A DNA stretch of 64,000 bases from Emiliania huxleyi CCMP1516 (Eukaryota; Haptophyta; Isochrysidales; Noelaerhabdaceae). This document shows, piece by piece, positions 12,267-24,558 of this stretch (within the stretch, counting starts at the first letter, position 1; the number at the start of each line of letters is the position of its first letter). The notes under the pieces are model-generated. The model was not told the DNA's origin and made no database searches. It was given only the letters and a program-made list of their open reading frames with translations. The stretch is taken from contig NW_005200982.1 of the NCBI RefSeq assembly GCF_000372725.1, forward strand, positions 610,531 through 674,530. The letters run 5' to 3'. Both the position numbers and the translations under genes were made by a program.

Positions 12267-12475
12267 AGCGCACCCCACACCCCTCTCCTTAAAATCCCTG
12301 TGTGGTGGCGGCGTGCCGTCCTCCCATCCCTCCCTTGGGTTATCCGTTTTCTTTCTTTCTTTCTTTTCTTGGAGCACTTGGAGTGCAGTTATCAACCGCA
12401 CATCCAGGGCCGGGGAGCTAAGAAGCGCACCCAGCGGGCCGGATGATTGGCATCGGGTTGCGGGCAAGAGAGCCC
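12267..12475. repeat. dispersed repeat F copy 1 followed by family B (reverse)
   Basis: 12267-12360 shares CACACCCCTCTCCTT, AAAATCCCTGTGTGGTGGCG and CCTCCCATCCCTCCCTTGG with 41745-41835. Immediately after a CTTT run, 12370-12475 is the reverse complement of family B at 5070-5152. Confidence 0.85.
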
Positions 12476-12689
12476 TAGCCCAGGGGGTGCGCGGTCGCAG
12501 GGCCATAACACGTCTCCGAGGGATGGTTCCGTGTACCGGGTTACCCCTTAACTGCAGAACGCACCCTCTTCCTCGAATGTGGGGTGGGGTGTGCGGCAAT
12601 TTTTTATTTTTTGTGAAACATCATTGCCACAGAGCACAGTTTTGCTCACCCCCTCCGCCCGCTTCTTTCGTCGTCTTCAGCAGACTCTG

Positions 12690-15600
12690 ATGCCGCCCCA
12701 GACTAAGGCCCTGCCGATCGACGGGGCGAGCGTCACTACTTTTGACCGCTTCGGCGACCACCGCGGCTACTTCAACGAGCTGTACAACGAGGAGAAGTAT
12801 GACGGCCTCTCTGCGCCGGGAGAGCGGTGGAAGCAGGTGTCCTTCTCATCGTCGCAGAAGCACGCGCTGCGAGGGCTGCACTGCTCGCCGCACGGCAAGT
12901 TCATCACCTGCGTTCGCGGTTCCTTCTACGATGTGATCGCCGATTTCCGCGACGGCTCGCCGACGTTTGGCCGGTGGTGTGGCGTCCTGCTCACAGACAA
13001 GAACAAGAAGCAGGAGTGCCGCCGCCGCTGAGCCGCCGTCGCCACTGCGCCGCCGCCCGTGCAGCCGCCGCGCGTGCCGCGCCCATGCGCTGTCCGTAAC
13101 AATTTTTCCTTGTGCCCGGCGCCCGCAGGTGTTTGTGCCTGGCGGCTGCGGGCACGGCTTCTTCACCTTCGAGGACGACACGTGCGCTCTGTACCTGCAA
13201 GAGGGATGCTTCAACCCCGCCAAGGAGGCGTGTGCTCCGCCTCTTCCCCTTCCCGGCACTCCCGAAACTCTCCGACACACTTCCGACACCACCCCCGAGA
13301 CACCCGAGACGTAAAGAAGACGCCACGCCCACCTCAGGCGGATACCCACCCCTTCGACCCGCTCGTCAACGTCCAGTGGCCGGTGCCCGAGGGGGTGGTG
13401 CCGGTGATGTCTGCCAAGGCGCCTCTCCCTGCGACTCTCTTCTCCCCACTGCCTCTCTCCTCCCACTGCCTCTCTCCTGCCTTGCGTTTCTCCTCCCCGC
13501 CATCTTCCTCCCCCCCTGTCCTTAATGCCGCCGCCCTCACCGCCGCCTAACCTACACCGCCGCCTACCCCCCCGCAAAAGGACGAGGCGGCGCCCTTCCT
13601 GTCGGTACGACGGCCCGCGCTACTAGATGCGGTATACGGAATATCTCGTATTCGGCTCTAAGCAACTCAACTGTGCCCAGCTAGTTGTATGTCATACCCT
13701 CACTTTGGTGTGCTTCCCCAGGCCCAAGTTGTGCGGCTACGCGCCGCGTGGCCGCGTGCTGGTCATCGGAGGCACGGGGCAGGTGGGCGGCGCGTTGATC
13801 GAGGCCTTTGGCGCGCGCAACTGCGTGGGCACCTACGCGGCGACGCCCGCCGAGGGGATGATCCATTTCGACCTCGCGCAGGCAGCACTCGCCGAGGGGG
13901 GCGGAGAGAAGGGAGAGGGAGGCGGAGCGAGGCGGAGAGGGAGGCCGAGGTCTGGCCGAAATGGGCCGAGACCGGATCCACCGAGGTTGGCTGAGGTTTG
14001 TCGAGGGGTGCTGACCCCTCCGTGTGTGCGCGCGCAGGCGGCGATGCAGCCGCAGCTGGCGATCGATTTGGTGCAGACTGTCTACCCGGAGGTGGAGCGA
14101 CGCCTCCGAGACGCCTCCGAGAGAGTTTCGAGACACTTGCCTAGTTCCGCCGAGACAGCTCCTTCCACCGCGGCGCCGGCACCTTTGCATCACGGCCGCT
14201 TTGCGCCCGCAGGTCGTCTGCATCTGCGCCGGCTTCACGTGGGTCGACGGGTGCGAGCGCGAGCCGCAGAAGGCAAACGCGATGAACAACCGCGGCCCTG
14301 CCGTGCTGGCCGCCGCCGCGGCCGCCGTCGGCGCAAAGGTGCAGTCTTGTCGCTGCTCACAACAGATCTCCGATCACTTTTCGGGATGAGCCGTCTCCCG
14401 CCACCATCAGGTCGTCTGGTACTCCACTGACTACGTCTTCTCGGGCGGCTCGTCCTTGCCCGGCAGCGGCGGCAGCAAGGCCAACGGCGTCGCGGCGGCG
14501 GACGCGGGCGGCCCGTACGGCGAGGAGGACCCACCGTCGCCGCTCAACGTCTACGGGTCCTCAAAGCCAGATGCGAAATGCTCTTATTGCTAGCAAGCGC
14601 TCGAGGCGGCATGTATTCGGCTGTACTACTCAACCGTACTCAAGCCGTGTCCGCTGCACTCGGAGCTCGTGTGTTCTTGCGAGACACAGGGGTGCAGCGC
14701 ACGCGATGACTCGTACTGTAGGTCCTCGAAGCTCGCCGGCGAAGCGGCGGTGCTCGCCGCTGACCCCTCCGCCCTCGTTCTGCGCACCAACGTCGTGTAC
14801 GGGCGCCGCGAGGACAATCCTCGGCGCGGCGTGCCTCGAAGCATTCATGCTAACCTTCCCGGAGTTTTCGCATAGGCCGGAGCACGTCGGCAAGAATTTC
14901 GTGTACCAGCTGGCGCGCAAGCTGGGCAGCGGCGAGGCGATGAACGTGCCTGTCGACCAGGCGAGAGGAGCTGAGATAGGGTCGAGATTTCGAAATATCG
15001 ACCCTCTCTCGCCTCAGTTTCTCTCGCCCTCTCTCGCCCTCACTCGCCCTTTCTCTCCTCTCCTGAATGCCCCTGACCCCTCCCCGCACAGATCGGGACG
15101 CCCACGTACAACCGTGATTTGGCTGATGCGACGAAGCGCCTCGTCGAGGCGGGTGCGAGCGGCTTGTTCAACGTGGGCGGCCCCGAGCCGCTCGGCCGCG
15201 TCGCATTCGCCGAGAAGGTGTGTCTTGCGACGCTCTCACGTCGTGTCGAACTTTCGGTCCCATCTCTCTGGCACATCTCGGACAATCTTACTGCGCAGGT
15301 GATCACGGCGCTCGGGGGGCGCCGCCCGCTCGACGCCGGGCTCATCAAGCCCGTGGAGACGGTCAACGCCGGCCAGGTGCCGACAACCGAGACAGCTCCC
15401 TCGCTGCCACGCCCCACTGCCACGCCTCACTGCCACGCCTCACTGCCATGGCCGCGCCACGGCCGCACCATGGCACAGCCATCGCAGTCTCGGCGCATCT
15501 CGGCGACTCAGGCGGCGTGCCGGCCCCTCGCATCGGGCCTCAAGCTCGACAAGCTGCGCGCGGCTATCCCCGACTGGGCACCACGCTCCGTCGCCGAGGC

Positions 15601-15832
15601 GCGACCGATTGCATCCGCTCTGCCGCCGCCTTGCCTGCGACTGCCAGCGCCCTTGCTTGCGCTCTGCCGCACGCGCCTTGCCGCCAGCGCCCTTGCTTGC
15701 GCCTTGCCTGCCGAGGGTGGCTGCTGCACGCCCCTCGCTCCCACGCCCGCTCACCCCCCCCCCCCCCCCAACGGACGGCAGGCAATCGACGATTGGCTGG
15801 CCAACCCGCACGGCAAGTCCCTCGGGGAATGA
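12690..15832 (+). CDS. RmlC-RmlD fusion: nucleotide-sugar 3,5-epimerase / 4-reductase
   Basis: Fourteen exons: 12690-13013, 13129-13227, 13338-13418, 13581-13612, 13722-13881, 14038-14091, 14213-14338, 14411-14556, 14722-14802, 14876-14960, 15092-15217, 15299-15376, 15512-15598 and 15782-15832 (509 residues). Residues 1-~165 are an RmlC cupin (HALRGLHCSPHGKF; VFVPGGCGHGF). From ~190 it is an RmlD-type extended SDR: Rossmann GGTGQVGG, STDYVFSGG, catalytic YGSSK and NVGGPEPLGR. RmlC epimerises C3/C5 of the 4-keto-6-deoxy sugar and RmlD reduces C4, giving dTDP- or UDP-rhamnose; which nucleotide is used cannot be read here. Seven donors are GC, five GT. The first junction needs a GA donor (CAG then GAGTGC) to stay in frame. 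Plants carry a similar bifunctional enzyme with its own architecture. Confidence 0.93.
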
Positions 15833-16289
15833 ATGGATTTCCCGGAAGTGTGCCGTGGTTGCCGCCGTCCCGATCTGCCCCGACGCGAACCGCTGCATGC
15901 GGAGGGTCGCGTGCAATCTTATTCTTAACGACGGATGTGGTCCACTTCGTGCTCCCCTTGGCATAGTTGTGTGCGCGTGAGGCGCCGTCGTTCTAGTAGG
16001 TGGAGGTTGGAAACTTGCCAAGATTCTGATGTTTTTGTCCGTATTTTGCGCGCTCTCCTGCGCTCTCACAAGCGCGAACGAAGGTGCAAGGTCAAAAAAA
16101 AACTGTTCAGTTTTCACGAAGCTCGAAGGTCGAACTCGAAGCCTGAAGAGAATTTACAAGAAAGCTCCCTCGCACGACAGAGAGATGTGAAAGGCGGGAG
16201 GTCATCGAGGCGCCGGGCACCTTCCTTCTTCCATGTCGCCGCAGATCCTGCTCGCGCGGGCCGCGGGTCGTCGAGCGAGACTTTCCTAA
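15833..16289. other. intergenic gap
   Basis: No gene or repeat supported between the RmlC-RmlD stop and the sulfotransferase remnant. Confidence 0.4.
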
Positions 16290-16545
16290 GACTTTCGTCC
16301 CAGAACCCGAACTTCCAACACGTCGCGCTCATGTTCGCCAACATCCTTGGCGAGAGGAGCTCTGGCACAGACCTGATTTCATCGGGCGACTGGAGTCCAT
16401 CGGCTCGGACTGGGGCCGAATGTGCGCCCTTCACGGCTGCCCGGAGCGCCTCAACACGTATGGCAAGTTAAAGAGGCACACGCAAGCGTGACACAGCCAT
16501 GTACTATCCCTCTCTCCAGGTTGCTAGCCTCTGCTGCGAGGAGAC
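16290..16545 (+). pseudogene. sulfotransferase gene fragment
   Basis: 16300-16477 matches, at DNA and protein level, the minus-strand sulfotransferase at 35150-35330 (NPNFQHVALMFANILGER versus NPNFKHVALMFANILGER). A 2-base insertion (GAGCTCTGGC against GAGCTGGC) breaks the frame just after that motif. The next block, 16480-16545, matches 34845-34920, which lies downstream of the intact gene. The intervening C-terminal coding region is therefore deleted in this copy. No start, P-loop or 3'-phosphate-binding motif is present. Confidence 0.85.
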
Positions 16546-16559
16546 CCTCGCGCTTCGAG

Positions 16560-18060
16560 TTTCGCGCCTTTCGTGTGTGCTTGTGTGTGTTTGTGCCGGC
16601 GGGGGGCTTGGTGTCGAGGAGTGTCGCGTGCAGCGTGCCAACCAAACAAAAAATAACGCGCGTGCTCAGCGGAGCTGGGAATAGGACCGCCGCAAGCGGC
16701 GTGGCGTGGAGCGGTTGAGCATCCCTCCGGGGGCCCCTCTGTCTGCCGACTACAGACACAACACGTACACGTGGCCGCGCCCTACTCCGTTAGTTTTTCC
16801 TCATATTTTTCGTCTCTTTTTTCTAGGCCGCCAGATATAAGTGGGGCGGGTTTGCAAGATAGTGCGGGGTCCCCCGCTGTCGTCCGGGGTCGTGCGAGGG
16901 GTAGGCACGACCAGTAGGGCCCCCCTCCCCCGGGCCAGGCCTCTGGGGGGAGGCGGGGGCCCCTCCTTAGGTGTACCCATGCGGGGGGGAAGTATACACG
17001 TATCACGTACTCACGTACACATTATGTGCGGCGCACACACCTCGCGACCTCCGTGGGTTCGCATGCTACAGGGGTGTCGGAGAGACTAGGGAGAGACGTC
17101 ACATGGGAACCACGTGCACGTACTGGGACGTCTGGCTAAGAGCAGGCGATCACTCCACCACCGACCCCTGGGAGTGGGCGGAGGGGTAGGCACCACAGAC
17201 TGGCACGCCCGCCGCCGAGAGAGCGACCGACCGGAGGGGGGGTCCGGTCCACCTCGGGGGCAGACCACCGACCGGCGGGGGGGTCCCCACGAAGTAGGGG
17301 GGGGGGGTTCAAAGTGACGCTCGTATGACGCAATGCGCGTCGCCTCGGATTGGCTGCTGGCACTCTCCAGGCTATGCCTACACAGCCTCGCGCGCATGGA
17401 CAGTCAGGACTGGAGGGAGCATGCACCTTCTCACGACAGCGCCGGTGCGGCTCTCTCTTGGACCGGCAAACGTGGTGGTCTCGTGTCACCAATGTGGGAC
17501 CACAGTGCGGCATCGCGTCATCGACAGCTCTGAACTGCGCCTCACCACTGACCGGGAAGGCCGCCAAGTGGGCCAGCACCGGTCGCACATTGTGGCAGCA
17601 GTCACCAGTGCGTGTCTGATAGCTAGAGCAGCAGCATCAGTCAGGGTCGCAGGGTCGGGTCCAGCTCTCGCTCGCCCTTGTGGTGGTGTTCGCCGCTTAT
17701 CTGGCCGAGCTCTACACCAACCCCGCCGTCTTCCTCTATGCCGCGGGCTGTGGATTGCTGGCCGGCCCGCGCGTGGCCAGCAGTATTGCACAGGCCTCGC
17801 CTCGCCTCGCGCGGCGCGCGGGAGGCGGGACAGTGATGGCCATTTACTGGTAAAAGAGTGGGTTTTCGGCTATGGGAAACCGCCATGGGAAACCGCAGCA
17901 AAAACCCTATGGGAAACCGAGGTCTGGTGTCTGCTTTATCCAGGAATGTGAACTCCATATCAATGTTCAAATCTCTCTCGGCCTCGGCGAACGAGAGACT
18001 CCTCGCACGCGGAACGAGAGACTCCCAGCACAGCGAGCCTCAGGGAGTAAAGCTTTGATT
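16560..18060. other. repeat-rich non-coding gap
   Basis: Contains at 16698-16743 the words GCGGTTGAGCATCCCTCCGG and GGGCCCCTCTG, also present at 33660-33700. GGTAGGCAC and CGACCGG...GGGGGG words recur at 16890-17300. GGGAAACCG is repeated near 17873-17910. No gene supported. Confidence 0.5.
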
Positions 18061-18069
18061 GAAACGGCC

Positions 18070-20681
18070 TCACTCACTGTCCGAGTCCTCGGCTCGCGTG
18101 GTCAGCAGCCCCCGGGCGAGTCGCGGCACGACCCCGGAGTCGGTCGACTGCATGACGCCCGAGACTGAGGCATTCCAGACCGCGACGAGGAGTGCGCTCT
18201 GGTCGCGCTCACGCATCGAGCGCAGCTTTGAGGCCGTCTTGACCGCCCGCCACCCCAGCAGTGCGATGGACTTGCGGCGCACGTCCAGGTGCCGGCAGAG
18301 AGTTTGCCCGGTGGTAGAGGCAGATGCGCCGCAGCGGCTCGCGCTGTCGCGCGTGGAGTCGTCGCCTCGAGCGGAGAAGAGCCCGAGCCATCGGAAGCCA
18401 TCGCCCTTCGAAGCGCCCTCCGACGCCCGTGCGCCTGCTGGCGTTTGACCCTCGATGGCCCGCTCCGCCGAGAGGGTATCCTCGACTCCTTGCTGGTACG
18501 CTGCCTGAATGCGCGCGAGCGAGACGGCGGCACACCAGCCAGCCCACGCCCGGCGCATATTGTAGCCAGCAAAGATCGAAGCGCAGTCAACGCCGCGCGT
18601 GCGGGAACCGGCGGTGGCAGCACGTCTGTCCTCCCCGCCCCGGCTGCCGGCGCCGTCTGCGATGGTGAGGTTGGGAGCCTGTGAGAGCGCGGCAACTCGG
18701 AGGGCAAAGGCGAGCTGGTGCGCCTCGCTCTTCAGCTCGCGGGCCACGCGCCGCCGTAACATGTGTGCGCTCCACGCGAGCCAGCATCGCTGGAGGGTGC
18801 GCGAGCCGCCCGCCCACAGCAAGAGAAGCAACTTTTGCCGGAGCACCCCCGACGTGAGCTGCCGGTGCCACCGATTCTCGGCGTGCGCCTCGTGGAGCAG
18901 CTGCACCAGCCGGAGGCGCTGCTGCTCGAGAGTCTGCAGCACGACCAATGGAGTGCCCGCTACGCCATCCGACGGCGGCGGCACGGTGGCTGTGCGAGCC
19001 GCGACCATGGCGGCACCGGCTGCTGAAGCGAGGAGCGCCTTGCGCCTCCAGCGTAAGGTTGCCCACGCGTAAAACACGGCGGTAAGCAAAGAGTGGTCGC
19101 GCATCGTGCACGCCGCATTCACGAGCGTCTCGCGTGTAGCCGACCAGCGCAACTCGCGGAATCCGCCCTCGCGCAGCATCCGCTGCCGCTGCAGCGCAGT
19201 GGTTGGGTCTGATGGCACGGGGCGGGCGGGCGTCAGAAAGCAAAGGAGAGGTACGGACAAGCAAGTCCGTGGGATTCAAGACGGTGGCAAGGCACCTGGG
19301 GTATGCCCAGCAGGACTCTGGCAGCCGTCTGGCGAGGGGTGTGTGGCAGTGGGTGGCAGTGGAGGGCCCGGGAGCAGTCACCTGCATCGCGCACAGCTGG
19401 AGTCTTTGCGAAGAAATCGTCGACGAAGTGTCGGCCCTCGTGGCCCCACTCCGTCGCGACACTTCGCGGCGCCTGCCCTTTGGCCGGTGAAATCCTCTTC
19501 GCATTCGGCGATGGTGGCTGCGACCGCGGACACCGAGGCGGAGTTTGCGGCTCCAGGATGGCCTCGGCAGTCGCAGAGCCCACCACCGAGTCCCGCCCGC
19601 CTTCGCGGAAACTCCCTCGCGCCTGCGACGAAGCCGTATCTTCCTGGTCGTCACCTGTTGCTTGGACGAGGGGCGCCTCCTCCTCCGCCGCCGCCCAAGG
19701 CGTGTCGCGGAGCACCCCTTCGCCCGCCGCGCCTATCGGGGGCAGGGCTGGGCCGTGCCAAAAATGTTGCACAGCGCCTGCGTCGTGAGTCCAACTAGCG
19801 ACAGGGCCGTGGAACGAGAATGACGCAAGCCGTGCCGAGGCCGCAAGTCAATACACGGGCGCGAATGCTAGACACGGGCCTCCGCCGAGCGAGAGCCGCG
19901 CTGGCCGGCGGTCCGTGGAGTTGCTCCTCATGCGCCACGCGGCGGGCACCAGCCGGACCGGGTCGATGCCGTGGTGAACGCACAGACAACACAGGACCTG
20001 CCGGTCCGGGTCGGGCGGGAGGCGCGCGCCCGCACCTCGAAGTGCGAGAGTGAGCTGCTCGAGGCTGAGGTGGCGATAGGCGGCGGCGGCGACGTGGCGA
20101 TCGAGCGCGCCAGGCAGACTCTCGGTATCCCGAGCGAGCGCGCCGTGCAGTGCGGGCGCCAGCCGCGTGTGCAGCTCCGCCGCCTCGCGTCGGGCCTCGG
20201 AGAGGTCCACCTTGAGTTGTGTGAAAAGTGCAAGCTGCTGCGCCGCCGGCAAAGCGTCGCCTGCATTGATCAGCTTGTTGCTGCTTGCGCCTTCTTGATC
20301 GAGAGCGCGCGCGGTGGCGGCCCCGGCTGTTGTCGGGGTAGCGTCTGGCCGCACTGACAACGCGGGCACCTCCGGCGCCCCGCCACCTCCTCTCTTACTC
20401 GCTGCAAGAGCCGCCTCAGCTGCCTCGGCGCGCCTTTGCCATGAGCGGCTGACCTCGTGCTCCTCGTCGAGCTGCGAGGCGGCGAGGAGGAGCCACCGCT
20501 GCACGTCCATCGTCGTTGTCGCCTCCATCAGCACCGCCCACTGCGCCACCCTGTTGCGCAGCCTCGCCTCCGACCAACGCACAGCCACCTCCCGGGCTTC
20601 GAGCCCCGCGGCATGGCGAGAAAGCGCCGCCGCCTGTGCCGCGGCCAGTCGGTCCGGCGCGGTGTCGCGAGGACTCGCCAT
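18070..20681 (-). CDS. coiled-coil protein with SFI1-like Trp repeats (exon structure partly unresolved)
   Basis: Open minus-strand frames run 20681 to ~19930, ~19772 to 19390 and 19260 to 18070 (stop). They probably form one gene whose two or so introns I could not place exactly. The first part (from ATG 20681, MASPRDTAPDRLAAAQAAAL) is Ala/Arg/Glu-rich coiled coil. The last part has spaced units of the form L..W...R: AVFYAWATLRWRRKAL, LQRCWLAWSAHMLRRR and MRRAWAGWCAAVSLARIQ. Such units resemble centrin-binding SFI1 repeats of centrosomal and basal-body proteins. That role is inference. An upstream continuation to 21002 exists but overlaps the divergent HMGS start. Confidence 0.55.
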
Positions 20682-20973
20682 GTATCCATGCACATGGACA
20701 TGGGTGGCCGGTGGCCGGGGGGGTTGAGACAGGACGTTTGGGGCGTAACGGCTTGACTTTTGGTAGGCGCGTTGAGCTTGCCGCCGCCTCTGCGCCAACG
20801 CGGCCTGCGTTGCGGACTCGAGCAAAAAACCCGCGGCTGCTCTACGAGAGCGTTGGTTGTCGTCAACGGTGAGGTGCTGCGCTGGGTGCAGTGGCCTGTC
20901 AAATACACAATGCAGAACTCGGCCTCTTAGAAAAAGAAAGTCGCGCGCACGCTGATCAGGTGCAAAGGATAAC
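20682..20973. promoter_or_regulatory. putative bidirectional promoter
   Basis: Only about 290 bp separate the likely starts of the minus-strand coiled-coil gene and HMG-CoA synthase. No TATA box or other motif is recognised, so this rests only on the head-to-head layout. Confidence 0.35.
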
Positions 20974-23274
20974 ATGGCGAGACGCGCAACCGACGCTGGC
21001 ATCCTCGCGATGGAATGCTACTTTCCGCAGCGCTACGTCCCGCAGACGGCGCTCGAAGAGGCCGATGGATGCGCCGGGAAGTACACGGTCGGCCTCGGCC
21101 AGACGGCGCTTGCGTTCTTCGACGATCGCGAGGACATCGCTTCCGTGCTGCTCACCGCGTGCGCACGGCTGCTCGAGCGGTACGGCGTGCCGGCGTCGGC
21201 CATCGGCCGGCTCGAGGTTGGCACCGAGACGCTGCTCGACAAGTCCAAGTCCGTCAAGACGACGCTGATGGCGCAGCTCTTTGGCGCCGAGCACTCAGAC
21301 GTCGAAGGCGTCTCGTCGACCAACGCCTGCTACGGCGGCACCGCCGCGCTGCTAAACTCCGTCGCGTGGGTCGAGTCGAGCGCGTGGGACGGCCGCTACG
21401 CCCTCGTCGTCTGCGGCGACATCGCCGTGTACGCGCCCGGGCCGGCGAGGCCGACGGGCGGAGGCGGCGCGGTCGCCATGCTGGTGGGGCCGGATGCGCC
21501 GCTCGTAATGGCCGGGCCTCGCGCGACGCACGCCTTCGAGGTGTACGACTTTTACAAGCCGCGCGGCGACACCGAGTACGCCACCGTCGACGGCAAGCTC
21601 TCGCAGGACGCGTACCTCGCGTCAGTGGACACGTGCTGGTCGCGGCTCAAGGTCTGATCCTGAGTCATTTCGCAACTTCAGCGCAGACGCCTTGCCTCAC
21701 ACACACAAAGCTATCCATCTCGGTGTCGAACCGCCAGCCCGAGGGGACGCGCTCTTACCGTTAGAGACCCTCCTAGACACCCCCGGCTCGACACTCGCGA
21801 GAGAGACCTCGAGCACTGTCCGCGGCTCAATGCCTGGCAAATCCTGGCCAACCACCCGCTGTGCGCGTCTCTAGGCCAAGCTGGGAGCGCCGGCCGCCGC
21901 AGAGCAGCTCGGCCTCAACGGGTCGCCCGCTGACTTGCGCGCGTTCGACTACGTCTGCATGCACTCGCCATACAACAAGCTCGTCCAAAAGGGCTTCGCG
22001 CGCCTCCTCTACGGCACCGCTGCCCTCGGGCAGCCGTCGGCGACTTCTGTGTTGACGCTGTCGAGGCGCGCGGCCGTAGGCGACTTCGCCGACGACGCCA
22101 CCGCGCCTCGCTTCGCCGGCGACGCGCAGCGCTGGGCGGGCGTGCCTCCTGCCAAGACGGTCGGCGACCGCGAGGCGGAGAAGTGCTTCGTGGGCCTCGC
22201 CAAGCCCGACTTCGAGGCAAAGTGCGCGCCATCGGACACGGCATCGCGGCAGGTCAGAGGCTGCTAGCTTCGAGATGCTTCCCAGAACCTCCGAGACGCC
22301 TCCGAGACACGTCCCAGACACCTCACAGGTACCTCTCAGAGACCTCCTCGACACCTCCTAAGACACGTCCTGGAAACGTCCCAGGCACGTCCCTTCATTG
22401 CCTCGTGGTAGGTTGGAAACTGCTACACCGCGGCGCTCTACATGAACCTGCTCTCGCTCGTCAGCGCGAAGGCCTCCTCGCTGATCGGCGCGCGACCCCC
22501 CCCCCCCCCCCCCGTTCCCCCGTTCCCCTGCCGTTGCCCAGCTGCAACTCGGCTGCATCTCGGCCGCACCCGCGTGCAATCTCGCCGAGAGATCTCAGCC
22601 GTGCCTCTGGGCGCGTAGGTGCGCGACTGCTCCTCTTCTCGTACGGCTCGGGTGCGGTCGCCACCGCTTTCACGCTGATCGGCCGCGAGCCGTCCGGCGG
22701 CAGCGCGCTCGCTTTGCCGCCCGCTTCGCCGTTCACCCTCGAGCGCATCGCAACGACGGCGCAGCTGGCGGAGCGGCTCACTGCGCGCACGTGCTCCGAC
22801 TTGCCCACCCTCACACGGGTGCGCGCTCGCCGCCGCCGCAACGCTGCGCGCACGCACGCACAAGACAGGCCGACGCCCGAGCCGTGTGGTGGTAGACGCC
22901 GTGTTAGATGGCACAACAACGGACCGGCGCGAGAGCGGAACTTGCGATGCCAGTGACTCCGTGTCGCGTGATCGAGATTTGCCACGTCTCAGGCGCTCGA
23001 GCTGCGCGAGGAGCGGTACGGCCAGGCGGGGTACGAGATCGCTGCCAACCGCATCACACACATCCCCTCCACACACTCTTTGTGTACCACTGCAGGCCCG
23101 TGAATAGGCCCAAGGTCGCCCGAGATGCCGTGCTTACTACCCGTGATCAACCGAGATCAACCGAGATTGTAGGCGGGGTACGAGCCGTCCGGAGACGTCG
23201 GCGCTCTGGCGCCGGGGACCTACTACCTCGCTGCGGTAGACGAGCTCCACCGCCGCACCTACTCGAGGAAGTGA
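20974..23274 (+). CDS. hydroxymethylglutaryl-CoA synthase
   Basis: Six exons: 20974-21651, 21875-22252, 22412-22487, 22619-22818, 22993-23025 and 23173-23274 (488 residues, usual length). The enzyme condenses acetyl-CoA with acetoacetyl-CoA to HMG-CoA, the committed mevalonate-pathway precursor. Catalytic residues are visible: Glu85 in EVGTET, the acyl-enzyme Cys119 in [10 protein letters not shown], and His256 in [13 protein letters not shown]. The Glu-Cys spacing of 34 equals that of animal [17 protein letters not shown] and the C-terminal [14 protein letters not shown] also fit. Introns 3 and 5 are GC-AG, the rest GT-AG. Exons 5 and 6 meet in GQ-AGYE; the sequence GCGGGGTACGAG occurs both at the donor and at the acceptor. 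No targeting peptide is obvious, suggesting a cytosolic enzyme. Confidence 0.95.
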
Positions 23275-23870
23275 GCCGTCGCTTCGCCACCCCCGGGGCT
23301 CCGAGCCACTCTCTAGGGCTGCTCCTCGGAGGAGGCTCCGCTCAAACAATGTTGAGCGGCGATGGCTAACAGGACTTGTTGGGAGGCGCGCTGGCCTTCA
23401 CAGGAACGTCCAGTTTCCACGGAGAGGCTGGCAGAGCGGGCGAGTGTGGGGGCAGCCAGGTTTGCCCCGCTTCGCTGAAGAGCGGTCGATATGCGTGCGA
23501 CCCGTCCGCGTGCTCTTAGACTTCTATTCTCGTGTCTCGTGTTCTAGCAGCATCTAGTATGCATACACCGAACATTGGACCACCGAAATCCGACCGCCGA
23601 AATTCGCACAATGTCTAGTCCGACGCCCGCCACATGACGCCCACCGCCGCCGCGTCGGTCGGCGCGCGCCGGCGCGGGACGCCGACCATCACCACCGACC
23701 GACGGCTCGCACGGCCGTGCGGTGAGCAAAAATTTGGGTCGCTGCGCGCCTGCCGGATGCTCTGCGACGTCTGGACGCTCGCCAGAAACGCCAGCAAGCT
23801 TGCCTTCCACCCCTGGGCCCGAGGGCGAACGATAGTGGTCGGCAGGCCAGCCTCTGCGACGCTCCGATCG
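23275..23870. other. non-coding gap
   Basis: No gene supported. The sequence leads into the imperfect tandem repeats that begin near 23877. Confidence 0.4.
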
Positions 23871-23876
23871 GCTCCT

Positions 23877-24312
23877 CGATCTCATCGCCTGCGACGAGCC
23901 AGCATGGCTCGTCGCTCGACGGCAGCCTGCTCAGTATGCTCTCGGCATTCTGTACAGCCTCGCCAGGCTCTCTGTGACGGCCTGCAGGGCCGGCGCGGAC
24001 CGCCTCGGGCGCGATGGCCCTCCTCAGTACCTACCTCTTCGATGCCTGTCGGCTCTCCAATCTCGTCGCCGGCGGCAGGCCCGCATGGCGCGCTGCTCGA
24101 TGGCAGCCTGCTCAGTACGCCTTGGACAGTGACTTCTGCCTCGCTGCTCTTACTGCAGCCGCCTCCGGGGCCGGGCCGGCCGCCTCGCTTCGCCAGTGCT
24201 GTCTACGCCTGCGACACGCGTGTCGGCTCGCCGCCCGCGTCGCCCGCGGCGGGCCCGCATGGCGCGCCGCTCGTCGGGAGCGTTCCCAGCAGGCTGTGCA
24301 GGGCAGTCTGCC
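23877..24312. repeat. imperfect tandem repeat, period about 176 bp
   Basis: Three related segments start near 23880, 24057 and 24233. Each has a CTCGTCGC-like word, CCGCATGGC(G/T)CG, a CTCGNCGG word and a CAGCCTGCTCAGTA-like end. Long frames cross it on both strands but none shows a known domain. Confidence 0.5.
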
Positions 24313-24379
24313 TCACTCAGGGCGCCGCCGCCGCTGCGCGGGGCCGCCACCGGCGCTGCTGCCGTGAACACTGCCGCCG

Positions 24380-24480
24380 TGTACGTCACCATCGCCTCTC
24401 CCCGTCGCCGATCTCGCCGACGCCGCTCGCCGCTCGCCGCCGCCCTGCCCTGCCCCGCCCAGCCCTCGCACAAACAAACC

Positions 24481-24558
<78 letters not shown>

